DNA of 42,942 nucleotides from Bigelowiella natans CCMP2755 (Eukaryota; Cercozoa; Chlorarachniophyceae), in assembly GCA_000320545.1 (NCBI GenBank), contig ADNK01000914.1, positions 22,501-65,442 on the forward strand. Direction: 5' to 3'. The notes under the pieces were generated by a model, which did not search any database, was not told the origin of the DNA, and worked only from the letters and a program-made list of their open reading frames with translations. A program made the translations under genes and the position numbers. This document shows positions 42,205-42,942 of this stretch, in pieces. Within the stretch, counting starts at the first letter, position 1, and each line of letters opens with the position of its first letter.

Positions 42205-42916
42205 AGAAGAGGAGGAGGCGGAGGAGGAGGAGGAGTAGGAGGAGTAATATTTTTAGTAGGAGGAAGAGAGGGAGATTTCATTAGGTCATCTTCTCTGCAG
42301 CGTTCATTAATGTCATCGTCGCTCCTTCTTCCCCCCCCTCCCGCTCCTGTTCCTCAATACGATGCTACCGTTCATAATGCAGCTGGACGATATGCTGAAC
42401 TTCCCAGCAACACTGGCATTTGCCCCTCCAAGGTAGCACTTACTCACTTATTACTGAGCAGCAGCGTTACAGCATGCAATCATAGCGCCTCCTCGAAATA
42501 ATAACACTGACAAACACACGAAAACCAACGATGGTCGTTGATTTGCCGCATCATCACCATCGGTGCTCTAGGTAAGGGTTTTGCACAAAATGCCGACATT
42601 TCCGAGGTGGTGTCCTACGGACGCGACGAACGATAAGAGAGGAAGAATCGATCTTAAATGATGCAAAAATATCTAGTAGTTCTCACTCACACTACCTCCT
42701 CCTCCTCCTCCACCACCACCTCCTCCTCCTTTTTCCTGCTGCAATTTGTGGGTGAAAACCAACGAATAATAGCGTGGCAAAAGAGGCAAAGACCACTAGA
42801 CGCGACTTTCTTGAGCAGGAGCTTCCCCCCAACGTCAAGCTGATGACTCTTACCGACCATTACAAGAACGCGTGGGGATCGAATCCGACGAAGACTCTGC
42901 TGCGACTCTCCCATCT
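33660..42916 (+). CDS. Lysosomal-type alpha-mannosidase (GH38), C-terminus beyond window
   Basis: Glycoside hydrolase family 38 enzyme of the MAN2B1 type, hydrolysing alpha-mannose from N-glycans in an acidic compartment. A hydrophobic signal-like N-terminus ([17 protein letters not shown]) precedes the catalytic domain. Exons: 33660-33859, 34054-34159, 34232-34282, 34375-34445, 34532-34577, 34723-34797, 35113-35156, 35272-35338, 35543-35614, 35730-35803, 35890-35989, 36205-36243, 36323-36382, 36569-36615, 36830-36878, 37083-37151, 37320-37409, 37631-37675, 37828-37949, 38035-38098, 38415-38607, 38795-38847, 38991-39218, 39415-39574, 39841-39909, one unresolved, 40184-40276, 40389-40491, 40854-41096, 41457-41701, 42045-42147, 42383-42432, 42800-42916. 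Zn2+ and catalytic motifs are complete: PHTHDDTGW (34130-34153), the nucleophile Asp in QIDPFGHS (35312) and THHDGMSGT (37936-37949 plus next exon). A poly-E/poly-T insertion lies near 39487-39530. The exon 1 donor (GTAATT) is tentative. Roughly 90 C-terminal residues lie outside. Confidence 0.92.
34341..34371 (+). repeat. CTG repeat at a 3' splice site
   Basis: (CTG)n with one TTG interruption fills the end of the mannosidase intron 34283-34374, ending TTTAG just before the exon. The array replaces a normal polypyrimidine tract. Confidence 0.75.
36244..36322 (+). repeat. Whole intron made of (CT)n(CA)n
   Basis: The 79-base mannosidase intron between the exons ending at 36243 and starting at 36323 consists of GT, then (CT)n to about 36284, then (CA)n with one CG interruption, then AG. 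Flanking exons read in frame across it (DYNVDQQ to VEEFLEYV), matching the GH38 family, so splicing is well supported. Confidence 0.85.
36616..36829 (+). repeat. Intron filled by GA, CA and ATC arrays
   Basis: Mannosidase intron with (GA)n about 36627-36660, (CA)n then (GA)n about 36722-36770, and (ATC)n about 36795-36829 whose last unit supplies the CAG acceptor. The flanking exons join as QHW then YHNLDKL in correct phase. Confidence 0.8.
36879..37319 (+). repeat. CTC/ATC/CA arrays in two adjacent introns
   Basis: Intron 36879-37082 carries CTC, CAC/ATC and CA arrays. Intron 37152-37319 carries two (ATC)n arrays, the second (about 37287-37319) forming the acceptor CATCAG. The intervening exon 37083-37151 encodes the GH38 [10 protein letters not shown] segment. 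Confidence 0.8.
38115..38181 (+). repeat. Compound (TA)n-(TG)n array in a mannosidase intron
   Basis: About 34 bases of TA immediately followed by about 32 bases of TG, soon after the exon ending at 38098. Same composition and order as the array at about 1830-1890. Confidence 0.85.
41108..41181 (+). repeat. ATC/ACC array in a mannosidase intron
   Basis: Roughly 70 bases of ATC with regularly spaced ACC variants, a higher-order pattern of about 12-15 bases, in the intron after the exon ending at 41096. Later introns carry TA arrays at about 41718-41784 and GTA/AGG arrays at about 42168-42242. Confidence 0.75.
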
Positions 42917-42942
42917 GTAAGCCCTTTATGATGAACGATGAT

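Noticed and set aside
42568-42660. Candidate extra mannosidase exon ([15 protein letters not shown])
   Set aside because: Direct splicing of 42432 to 42800 gives a phase-correct family-like join ([14 protein letters not shown]), so no extra exon is needed and this one does not fit the phase.

Overview
This is a window of nuclear DNA from a eukaryote. Genes on both strands are split by GT-AG introns of roughly 60-1,400 bases, and several introns and spacers are saturated with microsatellites (ATC, CTC/AGG, CTT/AAG, CA/TG, TA, CT). A near-complete CFAP47 gene and an RIIa plus EF-hand protein indicate an organism that builds motile cilia or flagella. A two-domain catalase-peroxidase (KatG), rare among eukaryotes outside fungi and protists, points to a microbial eukaryote such as a flagellated alga or related protist. 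The sequence does not let me name the lineage.

Layout. Bases 1-5179 are repeat-rich with at most the 3' end of one unidentified gene. Bases 5180-14798 (+) hold CFAP47 in four exons, the first 6.2 kb long and carrying one apparent single-base frameshift. After a convergent spacer, 16006-21994 (-) encodes a secretory-type two-domain KatG that I could assemble completely as 23 small exons with consistent phases (719 aa). A 293-bp shared 5' region separates it from 22288-23286 (+), a single-exon protein with an RIIa docking domain and six EF-hand loops. It converges on 24570-25451 (-), an acidic, probably N-myristoylated and palmitoylated protein with an internal 56-residue duplication. Bases 25973-27860 hold two decayed ankyrin-repeat genes on opposite strands. 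Bases 28050-32762 (-) encode a 12-TM-type MFS transporter in about 17 exons. From 33660 (+) to the right edge runs a lysosomal-type GH38 alpha-mannosidase in more than 30 exons, truncated by the window.

The genes do not form a pathway or operon. Two groups stand out: ciliary genes with few or no introns (CFAP47, RIIa/EF-hand) and housekeeping, secretory or membrane genes that are intron-dense (KatG, MFS, mannosidase). The most unusual observations are a KatG C-terminal domain that keeps nearly all heme-pocket residues, an RIIa plus six-EF-hand architecture, introns or splice acceptors built from microsatellites, and a one-base lesion in CFAP47.
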